Positions 63,379 to 64,000 of a stretch of 64,000 bases of DNA are shown here, in pieces. The stretch's first letter is position 1; each line of letters begins with the position of its first letter. The stretch spans positions 310,001 to 374,000 of the forward strand of contig NZ_JANBBF010000010.1 in the NCBI RefSeq assembly GCF_024648885.1, written 5' to 3'. The DNA is from Prauserella salsuginis (GTDB lineage: Bacteria > Actinomycetota > Actinomycetes > Mycobacteriales > Pseudonocardiaceae). The position numbers were made by a program, and so were the translations under genes. Below the pieces are notes generated by a model that searched no databases, was not told where the DNA came from, and saw only the letters and a list, made by a program, of their open reading frames with translations.

Positions 63379-64000
63379 GTGCAGAACGGCGACGGAGCGA
63401 GCGGTCCGCCGTCCACTGAGGACGCTGGCGGTCGGCGCACGAGTGGACCGCGCGTCGCACTGTTTCCCACGTGCCTCACCGACACGGCGTTCCCCGAGAC
63501 CGCCAAGGCCATGGTGCGGCTCCTGGAACGGCTCGGCTGCGACGTCGACTTCCCGCTGGACCAGACCTGCTGCGGGCAGATGCACTTCAACACCGGATAC
63601 GCCGAGCACGCGCGTCCGATGGCGCGCGCCTACGCCGAGGTGTTCGACGGCTACGACCACGTCGTGGTGCCGTCCGGCTCGTGCGCGGGCATGGTGCGGG
63701 AGATCCATCCGGACCTGTGCGGCACATCGCCCGCCGCCCGGCGCACGTACGAGCTGAGCGAGTTCCTGGTGGACGTGCTCGGTGTCGTCGACGTGGGCGC
63801 GCACTTCCCGCACCGCGTCACCTACCACCCGACGTGCCACTCGTTGCGCATGCTGGGTGTCGGCGACAAGCCTCTGAGCCTGCTGCGTGCCGTCTCCGGA
63901 CTGGAGCTTATTCCGCTGCCGCAGGCGGAGCAGTGCTGCGGGTTCGGCGGGACGTTCGCGCTGAAGAACGCCGAGACCTCCACCGCCATGCTCGCGGACA
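63379..64000 (+). CDS. lutA: Lactate utilisation protein A (LutA/YkgE), partial
   Basis: The first 207 residues of an Fe-S-binding heterodisulfide-reductase-like protein, running off the window. CCG domains are visible: FPTCLTDTAFPETAKAMVRLLERLGCDVDFPLDQTCCGQ near 35-70, and VTYHPTCHSLRMLG with EQCCGFGGTFALKN near 150-200. LutA works with LutB and LutC to oxidise L-lactate to pyruvate. The GTG at 63379 is supported by TAGGCT 6 nt upstream. A Gly/Arg-rich N-terminal tail of 28 residues is unusual. Confidence 0.87.
   Translation, partial: MQNGDGASGPPSTEDAGGRRTSGPRVALFPTCLTDTAFPETAKAMVRLLERLGCDVDFPLDQTCCGQMHFNTGYAEHARPMARAYAEVFDGYDHVVVPSGSCAGMVREIHPDLCGTSPAARRTYELSEFLVDVLGVVDVGAHFPHRVTYHPTCHSLRMLGVGDKPLSLLRAVSGLELIPLPQAEQCCGFGGTFALKNAETSTAMLAD

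Overview
The window is high-GC actinobacterial DNA. Codons end mostly in G or C, GTG starts are common, and several genes appear to be transcribed without a leader. The gene set (glnX-glnH-pknG, rhodanese plus SseC, ECF/DGPF pair, LtrA, Ddn-like F420 proteins, a secreted spore-associated-protein-like domain) fits the Pseudonocardiaceae. A Saccharomonospora/Prauserella-type organism is my inference, not a proven identity. I saw no prophage, insertion sequence, integrase or CRISPR array; this looks like ordinary chromosome with small accessory clusters.

Layout. 1-5.2 kb: a sulfurtransferase operon (rhodanese, SseC), an FMN split-barrel protein and a secreted beta-propeller-like protein. 4.2-12.1 kb: a polyol-utilisation locus, with a SorC-type regulator divergent from dehydrogenase, lipoprotein, two permeases, ATPase and xylulokinase; two matching 12-bp palindromes lie in the control region. 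12.4-18.4 kb: a membrane-anchored thermonuclease, LtrA, a 35-codon gene with its own Shine-Dalgarno and terminator, and an ECF42-type sigma factor coupled to its DGPF/YCII partner behind a matching promoter. 18.6-23.0 kb: a deaminase, then AraC, VOC, Ddn-like and UvrA-like genes that read like a small-molecule resistance module. 23.4-26.2 kb: three secreted cell-wall hydrolases. 26.5-33.3 kb: an XRE-TM-NBR1 protein, a BlaI/BlaR1 pair and several small membrane proteins, two of whose promoters carry the same ACTAC-N5-GTAGT dyad. 33.8-40 kb: a fatty-acid desaturase and the glnX-glnH-pknG amino-acid sensing operon. 41-42.8 kb: an L,D-transpeptidase with a perfect CRP/GlxR-type site, then cspA. 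45.4-46.0 kb: tRNA-Glu, tRNA-Asp, tRNA-Phe. 46-59.5 kb: mostly single-gene units (thioesterase, PQQ-like propeller, pirin, YqeY, acyl-CoA ligase behind a 33-codon ORF, GNATs, phosphatase, SDR, DinB proteins). 60-64 kb: nhaA, a methyltransferase, a Ddn-hemerythrin fusion and the start of lutA.

Two themes run through the window. First, many intergenic gaps hold short tandem repeats with a 21-nt period (two related families), and two gaps hold copies of a separate element of about 103 nt with an internal palindrome. Second, at least eleven starts sit 6-8 nt downstream of a -10-like hexamer, as expected for leaderless mRNAs. The observations most worth following are the local BlaI-box regulon, the small coupled or leaderless ORFs, the CRP-type site before the transpeptidase, and the T-arm-bearing hairpin that abuts the start of the Ddn-hemerythrin gene.
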